From Nocardia sp. NRRL S-836 (lineage in GTDB: Bacteria; Actinomycetota; Actinomycetes; Mycobacteriales; Pseudonocardiaceae), in NCBI RefSeq assembly GCF_001279525.1, contig NZ_LGDY01000125.1:202965-266964 (forward strand): DNA of 64,000 bases, written 5' to 3'. The notes below the pieces were generated by a model that worked only from the letters and a program-made list of their open reading frames with translations, was not told where the DNA came from and did no database searches. This document shows positions 19,034 through 28,860 of the stretch, piece after piece (the stretch's first letter is position 1; the number at the start of each line of letters is the position of its first letter). Both the position numbers and the translations under genes were made by a program.

Positions 19034-20262
19034 TGCCAGGATTGTTGCGGGTAGCGACGGCGGGCAGCGTCGATGACGGCAAGAGCACGCTGATCGGCCG
19101 GCTGCTGCACGACTCCAAGGCCGTGCTCGCCGACCAGCTCCAGGCCGTGACGTCGGCGAGCCGGCAACGCGGCTACGCCGAGACCGACCTCGCGCTGCTG
19201 GTCGACGGCCTGCGCGCGGAACGGGAACAGGGCATCACGATCGACGTGGCCTACCGGTACTTCGCGACGCCACGGCGTTCGTTCGTGCTCGCCGACACCC
19301 CCGGCCACGTCCAGTACACCCGCAACATGGTGACCGGCGCGTCCACCGCGGACGTCGCGGTCGTGCTGGTGGACGCGCGCACCGGCCTGACCGAGCAGTC
19401 CCGGCGGCACACCGCGATCGCGGGCCTGCTCGGCATCCGCCACGTGGTGCTGGCCGTGAACAAGATGGACCTCGTCGACCACCGCGAGGACGTGTTCGAC
19501 TCGGTGGTGACCGAGTTCGCCGAGGTCTGCAACAGCTCCTGGACCGCCATCCCGATCTCCGCGCTGCGCGGCGACAACGTCGTGTCGCCGTCGTCGCGGA
19601 CCTCGTGGTACGCGGGCCCGCCGTTGCTGACGCACCTGGAGGAGCTCTCCCTGCCCCCGGCCCCCGCACCCGGCGGCCGGTTCGCCGTGCAGCTGGTGAT
19701 CCGCCCCCGCACACCGGAGCACCGCGACTTCCGCGGCTACGGCGGCCGGGTCGCCGCCGGCACCCTGCACGTCGGCGACCCGGTCGTCGTGCAGCCCGGC
19801 GGCTGGCAGACCACGATCACCTCGATCGACACCTACGACGGCCCCCTGCCCAGCGCCACCACGGGCCAGTCCGTCGTCATCAGCATCGCCGACGACCTCG
19901 ACGCCGGCCGCGGCGCGATGCTCAGCACCGGCGCCCCCGCCACCGTGACGTCGGCGGTGTCCGCGACCGTGTGCTGGATGACCGAGAAGCCGCTGGAACC
20001 AGGCGCCCGCTACGTCGTGCGGCACACCACCAGCGAGTCACGGGCCGTCGTCGAGGCGGTGGAGAGCCGGCTGAACGTGACCACGTTCGGCTCCGAGCCC
20101 GCGGAGTCGTTGGCGCTCAACGACATCGGCACCATCCGCCTGCGGTTCGCCGACCCGCTGGTGGTGGACCGGTACCGCGACAGCCGCGCGACGGGCGGGT
20201 TCGTGCTGGTCGACGAGAGCAGCGGCGGGACGGCGGCCGTTGGGTTGATCGAGGCGGTGTAG
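19033..20262 (+). CDS. cysN: sulfate adenylyltransferase subunit 1, GTPase (CysN), cluster copy
   Basis: 409 residues with GTPase motifs AGSVDDGKST (G1), EQGITIDVAYRYF (G2), ADTPGHVQYTRN (G3) and AVNKMDLVD (G4), then EF-Tu-like beta-barrel domains. GTP hydrolysis drives APS formation by CysD. The second copy (34937) is 447 residues; this one is shorter at the C terminus. No fused CysC domain is present, which fits the separate cysC two genes upstream. It is the last gene of the ten-gene operon, and a repeat block follows. Confidence 0.95.
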   Translation: MPGLLRVATAGSVDDGKSTLIGRLLHDSKAVLADQLQAVTSASRQRGYAETDLALLVDGLRAEREQGITIDVAYRYFATPRRSFVLADTPGHVQYTRNMVTGASTADVAVVLVDARTGLTEQSRRHTAIAGLLGIRHVVLAVNKMDLVDHREDVFDSVVTEFAEVCNSSWTAIPISALRGDNVVSPSSRTSWYAGPPLLTHLEELSLPPAPAPGGRFAVQLVIRPRTPEHRDFRGYGGRVAAGTLHVGDPVVVQPGGWQTTITSIDTYDGPLPSATTGQSVVISIADDLDAGRGAMLSTGAPATVTSAVSATVCWMTEKPLEPGARYVVRHTTSESRAVVEAVESRLNVTTFGSEPAESLALNDIGTIRLRFADPLVVDRYRDSRATGGFVLVDESSGGTAAVGLIEAV

Positions 20263-20705
20263 CGCGGTGGGCCGGGCACGGCGTGGTGTCCGGCCCACTG
20301 GTGGTGCGTGCCTCGCGGGCGGTGGGCGGCTCGCGGACGGGGCGGCTCGCGGGCGGTGGGCGACCACAGGAGGTGCGCGACCCACGGGCGGTGCGCAGCT
20401 CACGGGCGCTAGGCAGCCCCGCAGCGGTGGCCGACCCACGGGCGGCGACCGGCTCACGAGCGCTGGGCAACGCATGCGCCGTGGGCGACTCACGGGCGAT
20501 GGCAGGCCACTGGCGGTGGGCGGCGCACGGGCGGCGGCAGACCTACACGCGGTGGGCAGCCCACGGGTGGTGGCAGGCCACTAGCGGTGGGCGGCGCACG
20601 CGCGGCCCCGACTCACACACCGTGGCTGCCACACAGGACGTGGCTGACTCACGGGACGCTGGCGGCCTATATGCGGTGCCCAGCCCACGACCAGCGAGCC
20701 GCTAG
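20263..20705. repeat. degenerate tandem repeat block in a 536-base gene-free gap
   Basis: From the cysN stop to about 20705 the sequence is built from diverged units of roughly 20-24 bases with a common core like GGGCGGTGGGCGACTCACGGGC. Each unit keeps a GGCGGTGGGC-like half and a CTCACGGGC/CCCACGGGC half. The reading frames through it give repetitive Arg/Pro/Thr/Gly text on both strands. I see no gene here. The remaining 20706-20798 shows nothing recognisable before the stop of the convergent regulator. Confidence 0.8.
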
Positions 20706-20798
20706 CACGCCAGCTGGCTCGCGACGGGGCTCTGAGCACGAGTGGTAAACCGAGAGCGCGAGCGCACCCACCCCCCGAACGCCGAACCGCAACGCCGG

Positions 20799-23666
20799 TC
20801 AGCTCACCGCCGCCAGCCCCTGCCGCACCCCCGCGGCCTCCGGCACACCCATCTCCTCGAAGTGCCCCAACGCGATCCGCCAGTTCTCCGCCGCCCCACC
20901 CGCGTCGGCGCGGTCGGCCAGGACCCGTGCCGCACCATCCAGCGCGCGGGCGATCTCCACCCGGAAGCCGGTGTCCTCGGCGAGTTTGCGGGCGCGGTTG
21001 TGCCGTTCCAGTGCCACGTCCAGCTCGCCGCGTTCGTAGTGCACGCGGCCGATCAGGTTCGTGGCCCAGGCGGCCTGGGCCTGGTTTCCCAGGTGCCGCA
21101 GCAACGACGAGGCGTAGGAGCTGAACTGGCCGGCCTCGTCGAGGTTGCCTTCGCGGCGGCAGACGTCGGCGTAGCGGGCGAGCACCACGCCCTCGTCGCC
21201 GGGTGAGGCGGTGTCCCTGGCCAGGCGCAGTGCGGAGTCGAGGGTGAGCCGGGCCGCGGTGAAGTCGTGGACGGCGGCCTGGGCGGAGGCGTAGTCGGCC
21301 AGGACGGCCACCTCGCACGAGAGGTCGAGGCGGTGGGCGTCGCGTGCGGCGGACTCGTGGTAGGGCAGCGCCTCGGTGAAGCGGCCGAACTCGTTGAGCA
21401 GCTTGCCGAGCGCGGCCTCGGCGGCGCGGCGCAGTAGCACGTCGTCGTTGTCCTGGGCGATGGCGAGGGCCTGCTCGGCGCAGTCGAACGCCTGGCCGAG
21501 GCGGCCGAAGTGCCAGTGCGGGGTGGCGAGCCGGTGCAGCGCGCGGCCCTCCAGGGTCCGGTCGCCGAACGCGCGGGCCGACTCCACCGCGTGTTCGTGC
21601 ACCCAGAGCATGTCGGACATGCGGCCGCGCATCCGCAGGTACGGGTGCAGCGCCTCGGACAGGTGGCACACGTGCTCGTGCAGCTCGTTGTCCGCGGCGC
21701 CGCGCACGGCGGCGAGCAGTCCGCCGCATTCGGCGTCGAACCACTTCACGGCACCGTTCTTGCCGCGGAACCGCGGTAGCTGCGCGGGTGGGTAGACGTA
21801 CCGCTGCCGTGGCCGGGCCCGGCGCTGGACCAGCAGGTCGGCGGCGGCGTTGGCGGCGCTGAGCTGGTAGTCGAGCAGCCGGTGCACGGCGATGGTGCGC
21901 AGGGCCGGCGGTTCGACCCGGCCGACCAGGGTGCGGGCCAGGCTGTGCACGAGGTCGTGCAGGCCGTAGCGGCCGGGTGCGAGCTGCACGACGAGCCGCA
22001 TGTCGAGCAGGTCCTCCAGCACGGTCTCGGCCCTGCTCACCGCCATGTCGGCCAGCGCGGCGACGGCGCGGACGTCGAACTCGGTCGCGGGCACCAGGCC
22101 GAGCAGCCGGAACACCCGCTGGTGGCCGGGTTCGAGCGCGTCGTAGGACAGGCCGATCGCGGCCGCCACGCTGCGGTCGCCGACGGCCAGCTCGCTCATC
22201 TTGCGTTCCTCGTCGTGCAACCGGCCGACGAGGTACCGGATGGTCCAGCGTTCCCGGTTGTGCAGCCGGGTGCACGCGATCCGGATCGCCAGCGGCAGGT
22301 GGTCGCACACGGTGACGAGCGCGCGGGCCGCCTCCGGTTCGCGGGCGACGCGGTCGGCGCCGAGGATGCCGATGACGAGCTGCAGGCCCTCCTCGGTCGG
22401 TGGTGGCGTGAGCGACAACGACAGCGTGCCGTCGAGACCGGTGAGCCGGGAGCGGCTGGTGATCATCACGAGGCCGTCCGGCGAGCCGGGTAACAGCGCA
22501 CGCACCTGCGCGCTGTCGACAACGTTGTCCAGCAGCACCATGATCCGCCGCCCGGCCGTGCGCATCCGCCACAGCACCGCCCGCGCGGACAGGTCGTCCG
22601 GCAGCTCGTCGCGGGACACGCCGGCCTGGCGCAGCAACGTGCCGAGCGCCTCGACGGGGTGCATCGGCTTGCGGTCGACGGCGTAGCCGAGCAGGTCGAC
22701 GTAGAACTGCCCGTCCGGGAAGCCGTCCGCGAGCCGGTGCGCCATGTGCACCAGCAGCGAGGTCTTGCCGACACCGGCCATGCCGTCGACCGCGACGATC
22801 ATCAGGCCCTTGCCGGCCTGACCGCCGACGAACTCGCTGATCCGGCGCTGCTCGCTCACGCGGCCCACGAAGTCGGTCATGTCGTACGGCAACGCTTGCG
22901 GTGCGAGCCTTTCCGGCGCCGTGTACGGAACGATGTCGAGCTCCGGCTCGTTGCGCAGGATCTGTTCGTGCAGGTGCATCAGCTCCGGGCCGGGGTCGAT
23001 GCCCAGCTCGTCCGCGAGCAGCCGGCGGCCGTCCTCGAAGACCCGCAACGCCTCGGCCTGCCGTCCCGACCGGTACAGCGCGAGCATCAGCTGGGCGCGG
23101 GTGGTCTCCCGCAACGGGTACTCGTCGAGCAACGCGCGCAGGTCGGCGACGAGCTCGCGGGCCGCGCCCATGCCCAGCCGGGTCTCCATCAGCTGGTCGG
23201 CGGCGGCGATGCGGCGTTCGTGCAGCACCGCCACGGCCGCGCGGACGACCGGGCTGTCGATGCCCGCGAGCGCCGGGCCGCGCCACAGCGACAGCGCCGC
23301 CGTCAGGTGCTCGATCACCCCGGTGGCCTCGTCGGCCTCACGGGCCAGCCGCACGTGCCGGTCGAACATGCCGAGGTCGATCTGGGTGTCCTGCACGACC
23401 GCGCGGTAGCCGGCGCCATCGGTGACGATCAGACCCGCACCGCCCGGCAGCCGCCTGCGCAGGTCCGCGACGATCTTGCGGACCTGGGTCGCCGCGGTCA
23501 TCGGCGGTTGTTCGCCCCACGCGGCCTCGACGAGCCGCTCGACCATGACCGCACGGTTTCTCTCCAGCAGCAACACCGCCAGCACGCATTCCGCGCGTGC
23601 GCCACCCAGCGGAACCCTGGCCCCACCCGACCACGCTTCGAACGCGCCGAGCAAACGAAATTCCAC
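20799..23666 (-). CDS. AfsR/SARP-family transcriptional regulator (wHTH-BTAD-NB-ARC-TPR)
   Basis: 955 residues. The N terminus is an OmpR-type winged helix (EFRLLGAFEAW ... GGARAECVLAVLLLERNRAV; residues 1-95), followed by a bacterial transcriptional activator domain (about 97-245; SLWRGPALAGI, RAQLMLALYRSGRQAEALRVFEDGRRLLADELGI). Next is an NB-ARC ATPase (Walker A GMAGVGKTS about 293-301; Walker B RRIMVLLDNV) and TPR-like repeats to the end. This is the AfsR architecture used for pathway-specific control of secondary metabolism. It converges on the sugar cluster across the repeat block and may control it. GTG start at 23666. Confidence 0.93.
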   Translation of the reverse strand: MEFRLLGAFEAWSGGARVPLGGARAECVLAVLLLERNRAVMVERLVEAAWGEQPPMTAATQVRKIVADLRRRLPGGAGLIVTDGAGYRAVVQDTQIDLGMFDRHVRLAREADEATGVIEHLTAALSLWRGPALAGIDSPVVRAAVAVLHERRIAAADQLMETRLGMGAARELVADLRALLDEYPLRETTRAQLMLALYRSGRQAEALRVFEDGRRLLADELGIDPGPELMHLHEQILRNEPELDIVPYTAPERLAPQALPYDMTDFVGRVSEQRRISEFVGGQAGKGLMIVAVDGMAGVGKTSLLVHMAHRLADGFPDGQFYVDLLGYAVDRKPMHPVEALGTLLRQAGVSRDELPDDLSARAVLWRMRTAGRRIMVLLDNVVDSAQVRALLPGSPDGLVMITSRSRLTGLDGTLSLSLTPPPTEEGLQLVIGILGADRVAREPEAARALVTVCDHLPLAIRIACTRLHNRERWTIRYLVGRLHDEERKMSELAVGDRSVAAAIGLSYDALEPGHQRVFRLLGLVPATEFDVRAVAALADMAVSRAETVLEDLLDMRLVVQLAPGRYGLHDLVHSLARTLVGRVEPPALRTIAVHRLLDYQLSAANAAADLLVQRRARPRQRYVYPPAQLPRFRGKNGAVKWFDAECGGLLAAVRGAADNELHEHVCHLSEALHPYLRMRGRMSDMLWVHEHAVESARAFGDRTLEGRALHRLATPHWHFGRLGQAFDCAEQALAIAQDNDDVLLRRAAEAALGKLLNEFGRFTEALPYHESAARDAHRLDLSCEVAVLADYASAQAAVHDFTAARLTLDSALRLARDTASPGDEGVVLARYADVCRREGNLDEAGQFSSYASSLLRHLGNQAQAAWATNLIGRVHYERGELDVALERHNRARKLAEDTGFRVEIARALDGAARVLADRADAGGAAENWRIALGHFEEMGVPEAAGVRQGLAAVS

Positions 23667-23894
23667 GCACGCCCCCCATGATCAGCGGTAACCATTCCAC
23701 ATCAGCCAGAATGAACCCAGAGCACCGCTGGACAGTGGATTCAACGGAATTCGATCCATTTAAACACGCGAGTGGAATATTCACCCGTCCATACCAGTCG
23801 GGGTTGCTCAGGGTGACGGGAGCAGAAACGGAATCGATGCGGTACAGGCGCACAGCACTCTGGTGAGCAACCGACTCTCGGGGGCTTGGTCTGC

Positions 23895-25169
23895 ATGGAT
23901 TCTTCAGCACAGCGGCAGCTCGGCTTGCTGTTCCGGTCCTACAGAACAGAACGGCACCTGACGCAACGCCAATTGGCGAAACTGTCGGGTGTCAGTGTGC
24001 GCACGATTAGGGACATCGAGCTCGGCACCTCCCAGCAACCTCGCCGGGAGACGGTCCGGCTGATGTCCAACGCCCTTGGCCTGTCCAGTGAGGAACACAC
24101 ACGATTAGAGGCAGCCTCAGGTCGTCGTGCGACAACGGACGATCTGCGTTTCGTGTTCGCTACAAGCGCATTACCACCACCGTCTCCCATTGACGCACTC
24201 GTCGGCCGGCGCGCGGAGCTCGCCGCGCTGGCCGGGTCGTTGCGCGGTGGCGGCGACCGCCTCGTCACGATCGCCGGTCTCAGCGGCGTCGGCAAGACCC
24301 GGCTCGCGCTGGAAGTGGCGGTGGCGCTGCACGACATGGACGGCCTCGCCGTGCTGTGGTCCTCGCCGGACTCGCTGCACCCGACGTCCGTGCGCGCGTC
24401 CGCGCAGCTCGGCGCGGCGCTGCGGGCCGGCCTCGACGCGCTGCGCGGGCACGGGGCGGGCACGCTGGCCGAGGTCATCGCCGACCAACCGGCCCTGGTC
24501 GTGCTGGACGCGTGGTCGGCGCACCGCCCGGAGCTGGTGCTGGCGCTGCTGAACGACTGCCCGCGGGTCCGCGTGCTGATCACCGCGCCCGATCCGCTGC
24601 GGCTGCCGGGCGAACGCGTCTTCCCGCTCGGCCCGCTCACGGTGCCCAGCCGCCGCCAGACCGACCCGGCCGAGCTCGCCCGCGTGCCGTCGGTGGAGCT
24701 GCTGACCCGCTACGCGCGCCAGGTCCGGCCCGGCTTCCGCCTCACCGACGCCAACCTGCCCGCGGTCACGGGGCTCGCCCGCGGCGCCGACGGCATCCCC
24801 GCGGTGCTCGCCTCGGTGGCCCAGTGGCTCGCCGTGTACGAGCCGGAAGCGTTGTGCGAGCAGATGAACGACGACCCGTTCGGGTTCTTCGAGGGCCTGC
24901 GGGAACGGATCACCGCCCGCCTGGACACCCTGGACGGCGCCGAACGCCTGCTGCTGGAACGGCTTTCGGTGCTCGACAGCGCCTGGTCGGTCACCGACGC
25001 CGTGAGTGCCACCGGCCTGCCGCCGAGCACCTGCGCCCGTCTCGTGCGCGCGCTGCTCGTCACCGGCCTGGTCCGGCCGGCCTCCGCGGAGGGGCGGTCC
25101 CGGTTCGGCGTGCTCAGCCTGGTGCGGTCGTTGCGGTGCGCCGAACCGGCCACGGTGGGTGCCGCGTGA
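23895..25169 (+). CDS. XRE-type HTH regulator fused to a STAND-like ATPase
   Basis: 424 residues. An XRE helix-turn-helix (LFRSYRTERHLTQRQLAKLSGVSVRTIRDIE, about 10-40) is followed by an ATPase with Walker A GLSGVGKTR (about 130) and Walker B PALVVLDAWS. The C-terminal third resembles the winged-helix/arm region of AfsR-like ATPases but lacks TPRs. I chose the ATG at 23895 because a G-run lies about ten bases upstream; a TTG three codons earlier is weaker. It is divergent from the AfsR-like gene across a 228-base, comparatively AT-rich spacer and overlaps the next gene (GTGA). Confidence 0.85.
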   Translation: MDSSAQRQLGLLFRSYRTERHLTQRQLAKLSGVSVRTIRDIELGTSQQPRRETVRLMSNALGLSSEEHTRLEAASGRRATTDDLRFVFATSALPPPSPIDALVGRRAELAALAGSLRGGGDRLVTIAGLSGVGKTRLALEVAVALHDMDGLAVLWSSPDSLHPTSVRASAQLGAALRAGLDALRGHGAGTLAEVIADQPALVVLDAWSAHRPELVLALLNDCPRVRVLITAPDPLRLPGERVFPLGPLTVPSRRQTDPAELARVPSVELLTRYARQVRPGFRLTDANLPAVTGLARGADGIPAVLASVAQWLAVYEPEALCEQMNDDPFGFFEGLRERITARLDTLDGAERLLLERLSVLDSAWSVTDAVSATGLPPSTCARLVRALLVTGLVRPASAEGRSRFGVLSLVRSLRCAEPATVGAA

Positions 25170-26470
25170 TCGCCGTCATCGGAGCCGGTGCCGCGGGGGT
25201 GACGACCGCGGCCCGCCTGCTGGAGCGCGGGGCGTCGGTGTGCCTGGTCGACCCGGCCGAGGAACGCGGGCGCGGGGTGGCCTACCGCACGGACGACCCG
25301 CGGCACCTGCTCAACGTTCCCGCGGGGAAGATGAGCGCGCTGCAGGACGATCCCGGTGACTTCGCGCGGTGGGCCGGGGTGGCGGTGACGGAGTTCGTGC
25401 CGCGCCGGGTCTTCGGCGCCTACCTCGCCGCGCACCTCGACGGCGCGTCGGCGCGCAACCCCGGCCGGCTGCGGGTCGTGCGGGACCGCGCCACCCGGCT
25501 CGAACGCTCACGCGACGGTGTGCGGATCTCGTTGGCAGCAGGGGACTTCGTCACCGCCGACGCCGCCGTCCTCGCGATCGGCGCGGTTGGCGACCGGGAC
25601 GACTGGGTGCCCACCGACACCCCGGACTCGGCCGCGTTCGTCCCGGACCCGTGGGCGCCCGGCGCGCTGACCGGCGTGCGCGACGACCGCGACGTCGTCC
25701 TGGTCGGCACCGGCCTCACCGCCGTCGACCTCGCGATGACCCTCAACCGCCCCGGCCGCGTGGTGCACGCCGTGTCGCGCACCGGCCTGCTGCCCCGCAG
25801 GCACCGGCCGGCGGAGCCGATGCGCCCGCCGGAGCTCACCGGCTGCACCGGTCTGGACGACGTGCGCCGCCTGGTCTCGGCGCACGTGCGGGAGTCGGTG
25901 CGGCGGCACGGCGACTGGCGCCCGGCGGTGGACAGCCTGCGCCCGGTCACCGCCCGGCTGTGGGACCTGCTGCCGCTGCGTGACCGGTCCCGCTTCCTGG
26001 CGGAGGACCTGCGCTCGTGGGAGGTCCACCGCCACCGCATGCCGAGCACCACCGCGCGCACGCTGATCCGCCTGCGCCGCAACGGAACCCTGCGCACCCA
26101 CCGGACCGGCGTCACCGCCGTCCGGATGCTCCCCGACGGCGTCGTGCTGCACCTGGGCAACGGCACGGAGCTCACCGCGGGCACCGTGATCAACTGCACC
26201 GGCCTGCGCCACGACGTGCGCCGCTGCCCCGACCCGCTCGTCGCCGGCCTGCTCGCGGACGGCATCGCGGCCCCCGGCCCGCTCGGGCTCGGCTTCGACA
26301 CGCTGCCCGACGGCCGCGTGCGCGGTGACGCTCCACTGTGGACGCTCGGCGCGCTGCGGCGCGGGAACCTCTGGGAGACTACGGCGTACCCGGAGATCCG
26401 CGCCCAGGCAGCGGACGTGGCCAGGTCGGTCACCACGACGGCGTGGTCCTCGGAGGTGCCGTCGTGCTAG
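25166..26470 (+). CDS. FAD/NAD(P)-binding oxidoreductase-like protein
   Basis: 434 residues. An N-terminal dinucleotide-binding fold (VIGAGAAGVTTAARLLERGASVCLVD) and a second one (VVLVGTGLTAVDLAMTL, about 175) fit the FAD-NAD(P)-binding group found near N-hydroxylases and flavin monooxygenases. RGVAYRTDDPRHLLNVPAGKMSAL is typical of this group. The substrate is unknown. GTG start inside the stop of the XRE-ATPase gene, so they are co-translated; it converges on the ROK gene with a four-base overlap. Confidence 0.8.
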   Translation: MIAVIGAGAAGVTTAARLLERGASVCLVDPAEERGRGVAYRTDDPRHLLNVPAGKMSALQDDPGDFARWAGVAVTEFVPRRVFGAYLAAHLDGASARNPGRLRVVRDRATRLERSRDGVRISLAAGDFVTADAAVLAIGAVGDRDDWVPTDTPDSAAFVPDPWAPGALTGVRDDRDVVLVGTGLTAVDLAMTLNRPGRVVHAVSRTGLLPRRHRPAEPMRPPELTGCTGLDDVRRLVSAHVRESVRRHGDWRPAVDSLRPVTARLWDLLPLRDRSRFLAEDLRSWEVHRHRMPSTTARTLIRLRRNGTLRTHRTGVTAVRMLPDGVVLHLGNGTELTAGTVINCTGLRHDVRRCPDPLVAGLLADGIAAPGPLGLGFDTLPDGRVRGDAPLWTLGALRRGNLWETTAYPEIRAQAADVARSVTTTAWSSEVPSC

Positions 26471-27645
26471 CCCAGCACGCCCAGCGGGTCGTCGAGCACC
26501 GGCTGCCACGCCAGCTCCGCCGCGCCCACCAGGCTGTTGTGCTCCAGCGCCGACGGCACGAGCGGCACGCTGCGCTCCCACAGGCCGCGGTCGGCGACCA
26601 GCCCCGTCAACCGCTCCGGGTCCCGGTCGAGCAGCGCGGCGTGCAGGCCGCCGAGCACGATCCGGTCCGGGTTCAGCACGTTCACCAGCCCGGCGAGGCC
26701 GACGGCGAGCCGTTCGACCACGCCCTCCACCGCCGGATGACCGGCCCGCACCAGCTCCACGGCCCTGACCAGCGGTGCGACGTCCGGTCCCACCTCCAGC
26801 CCAGCCGCCTCCAGCAGCGCCACCGGGTCCGTCTCGACGTCGAGACAGCCGCGGTTGCCGCAGTGACAACGCCGACCAGAGGGGTTGACCGTGACGTGAC
26901 CGACCTCCATCGACAGCCCGGAACTACCCGTGTAGAGCCGCCCACCCACCACGAACGCCCCGCCGACCCCGCGATGACCGGTGGCGGTCATCAGCAGGTG
27001 CGTGGCGCCCCGCCCGGCGCCGTGCCTGTGCTCGGCCAGCGCGGCGAGGTTGATGTCGTTCGCGACGAACGCCGGTACGTCGAGCCCGGCCAGCGCGACC
27101 TGCTCGGTGAACACGTCCCGCACGGGCGCGCCGACCGGCCACGCCACGTGCAACGGGTTCAGCGCGGTGCCGTCCGGCTCGGCCACCGCGGACGGCACGG
27201 CGAGCCCGGCGCCCAGGCAGCGTCTGCCGGTCCGCCCGACCAGCTCGGCCCCGGCACCGACGGCGGCGGACAGCACGTCCGCGGGATCGGCGCCGACCCG
27301 GTGCCGTCGCGCCGTGGTCGCCGCGACCACCCCGCCGAGACCCACGACGGCCACCCGGTAGCCGTCCACGTGCACCTGCACCGCCAGCACGACCGGGCCG
27401 TCCGGGTCGAGCACGATCCGGTGCGAGGGCCGGCCGCGCGCCGCTGCGGGACCCCCCGGACGGGTGACGTTGCGGATCAGTCCGAGCGCCTCCAGCTCAC
27501 CGGTCACGGCACCCGTCGTCGCACGGGTCACGCCCAGCTCAGCGGTCAGGTCGGCACGGGTCGCCACCTGCCCGCCGTGCACCAGCGAGAGCACCTGTCC
27601 CAGGACCGCGTGCCCGCGCTTCAACCTTGGCCTCGTCTCCGCCAT
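26467..27645 (-). CDS. ROK-family transcriptional repressor (NagC/XylR type)
   Basis: 392 residues. An N-terminal winged helix (about 10-70; TRADLTAELGVTRATTGAVTGELEALGLI) joins a ROK sugar-kinase-like domain that keeps EVGHVTVNPSGRRCHCGNRGCLDVE, the zinc-binding ROK signature. Such proteins usually repress sugar transport or catabolic genes and respond to a sugar ligand. It is divergent from the MFS permease gene, with start codons only 18 bases apart, so it probably controls that permease and itself. Confidence 0.9.
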   Translation of the reverse strand: MAETRPRLKRGHAVLGQVLSLVHGGQVATRADLTAELGVTRATTGAVTGELEALGLIRNVTRPGGPAAARGRPSHRIVLDPDGPVVLAVQVHVDGYRVAVVGLGGVVAATTARRHRVGADPADVLSAAVGAGAELVGRTGRRCLGAGLAVPSAVAEPDGTALNPLHVAWPVGAPVRDVFTEQVALAGLDVPAFVANDINLAALAEHRHGAGRGATHLLMTATGHRGVGGAFVVGGRLYTGSSGLSMEVGHVTVNPSGRRCHCGNRGCLDVETDPVALLEAAGLEVGPDVAPLVRAVELVRAGHPAVEGVVERLAVGLAGLVNVLNPDRIVLGGLHAALLDRDPERLTGLVADRGLWERSVPLVPSALEHNSLVGAAELAWQPVLDDPLGVLG

Positions 27646-27650
27646 GCCCC

Positions 27651-27656
27651 TACACT
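27651..27656 (+). promoter_or_regulatory. -10 element of leaderless MFS promoter, with nearby dyad
   Basis: TACACT lies six bases before the GTG at 27663. ACAC (27652-27655) and GTGT (27663-27666) form a small dyad over the transcription start, a possible site for the divergent ROK repressor. Confidence 0.5.
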
Positions 27657-27662
27657 CATTTT

Positions 27663-28841
27663 GTGTCGCCGATGAACAAATTATCCACGACCACGAATCC
27701 GGCGCCAGCGGCCCTCGTGCGGCTGCGCGTCGCGGTGACGATGTTCTTCGCGCTCGGCGGCTTCCTCTTCGCCGGGTGGGCGGTGCGCATCCCCGCGATC
27801 AAGGAGCAGACAGCGGCCTCGCCGGGTGCCCTCGGCCTCGCGCTCTTCGCGATGACGGGCTCGGCGGTCGCGACGATGAGCGTGGCCGGCAGCCTCTGCC
27901 AGCGCTTCGGCAGCAAGCAGGTCACGATCGCCACGGCCGCGCTGCTGTCGGTCAGCGTGGTGCTGCCGACGTTCACGCACTCGGCGCTGACCCTCGGGTT
28001 GTCACTGCTGCTGTTCGGTGTCGCGTACGGCGGCATCGACGTCGCCGTCAACAGCGTTGCCATCGACCTGGTCGACGCGATGCAGCGACCGGTCATGCCG
28101 AGCCTGCACGCGGCGAACAGCCTCGGCAGCCTCGCCGGCGCGGGACTCGGCGGCCTGCTGGCCTCCCACCTGACACCCACGGCGCACATGCTGCTCCTCG
28201 CCCCCGTCGGCCTGCTCCTCACGGCGTGGTTCGGGCGGGTCCTGCTGGCGCACCCGCTGCCCAGCTCGCACGCCGACGACGGCGCCACCGGGCTGCGGCT
28301 GCCGAGGTTCACCTCGGGTGTGCTGCTCTTCGGCCTGGTCGGGCTGTGCGCGGCCTACAGCCAGGGTGCGCTGGACAGCTGGGTGCCGTTGCACCTGAGC
28401 GACGACCTCGGCGCGAGCCAGGGCCTCGCCGCCGCCGGTTACGCCGTCGTCCAGGGCACCATGACCGTCGGCCGCCTGGGCGGTGTTCGGCTGCTGGAAC
28501 GCCTGGGCCAGACCAGGGTCGTCGTCTTCGGCGGCGCGCTCGCCTGCGCCGGCACGCTGGTCGCCGCACTCGCCCCCGACCTCACCCTCGCGTTCGCGGG
28601 TCTCGCCGCGACCGGCCTCGGTCTCGCCAACATCTTCCCGGTCGCCATGGCGCGCGCGGGACAGCTCGGCGGACCGAACGGCGTCGCGGTGGCATCGACC
28701 CTCGGCTACGGGGGCATCCTGCTGGCACCACCGACGATCGGGTTCCTGGCCGGCGAGGTCGGCCTGCCGATCGCACTGAGCCTGATCGCGTTCATGGTCG
28801 CGGCCGCGGCGACGATCGGGTTCATCGTCCGCAACCGCTGA
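27663..28841 (+). CDS. major facilitator superfamily transporter
   Basis: 392 residues, very hydrophobic, with about twelve predicted membrane spans. It opens with [21 protein letters not shown] and includes [24 protein letters not shown], a pattern seen in MFS transporters of the FucP/YbjJ-like group. GTG 27663 is taken as the start because the -10 box lies six bases upstream; an ATG three codons in is possible. Its partner is the divergent ROK repressor, which points to a sugar or sugar-derived substrate. Export of the cluster product is conceivable but unproven. Confidence 0.85.
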   Translation: MSPMNKLSTTTNPAPAALVRLRVAVTMFFALGGFLFAGWAVRIPAIKEQTAASPGALGLALFAMTGSAVATMSVAGSLCQRFGSKQVTIATAALLSVSVVLPTFTHSALTLGLSLLLFGVAYGGIDVAVNSVAIDLVDAMQRPVMPSLHAANSLGSLAGAGLGGLLASHLTPTAHMLLLAPVGLLLTAWFGRVLLAHPLPSSHADDGATGLRLPRFTSGVLLFGLVGLCAAYSQGALDSWVPLHLSDDLGASQGLAAAGYAVVQGTMTVGRLGGVRLLERLGQTRVVVFGGALACAGTLVAALAPDLTLAFAGLAATGLGLANIFPVAMARAGQLGGPNGVAVASTLGYGGILLAPPTIGFLAGEVGLPIALSLIAFMVAAAATIGFIVRNR

Positions 28842-28860
28842 CCGACCGGGAGGGGTGCCC

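Noticed and set aside
20267..20584. Repetitive 105-residue protein with RPTGGA-like units
   Set aside because: The opposite strand gives an equally repetitive frame, start signals are lacking, and the pattern follows from the DNA repeat.
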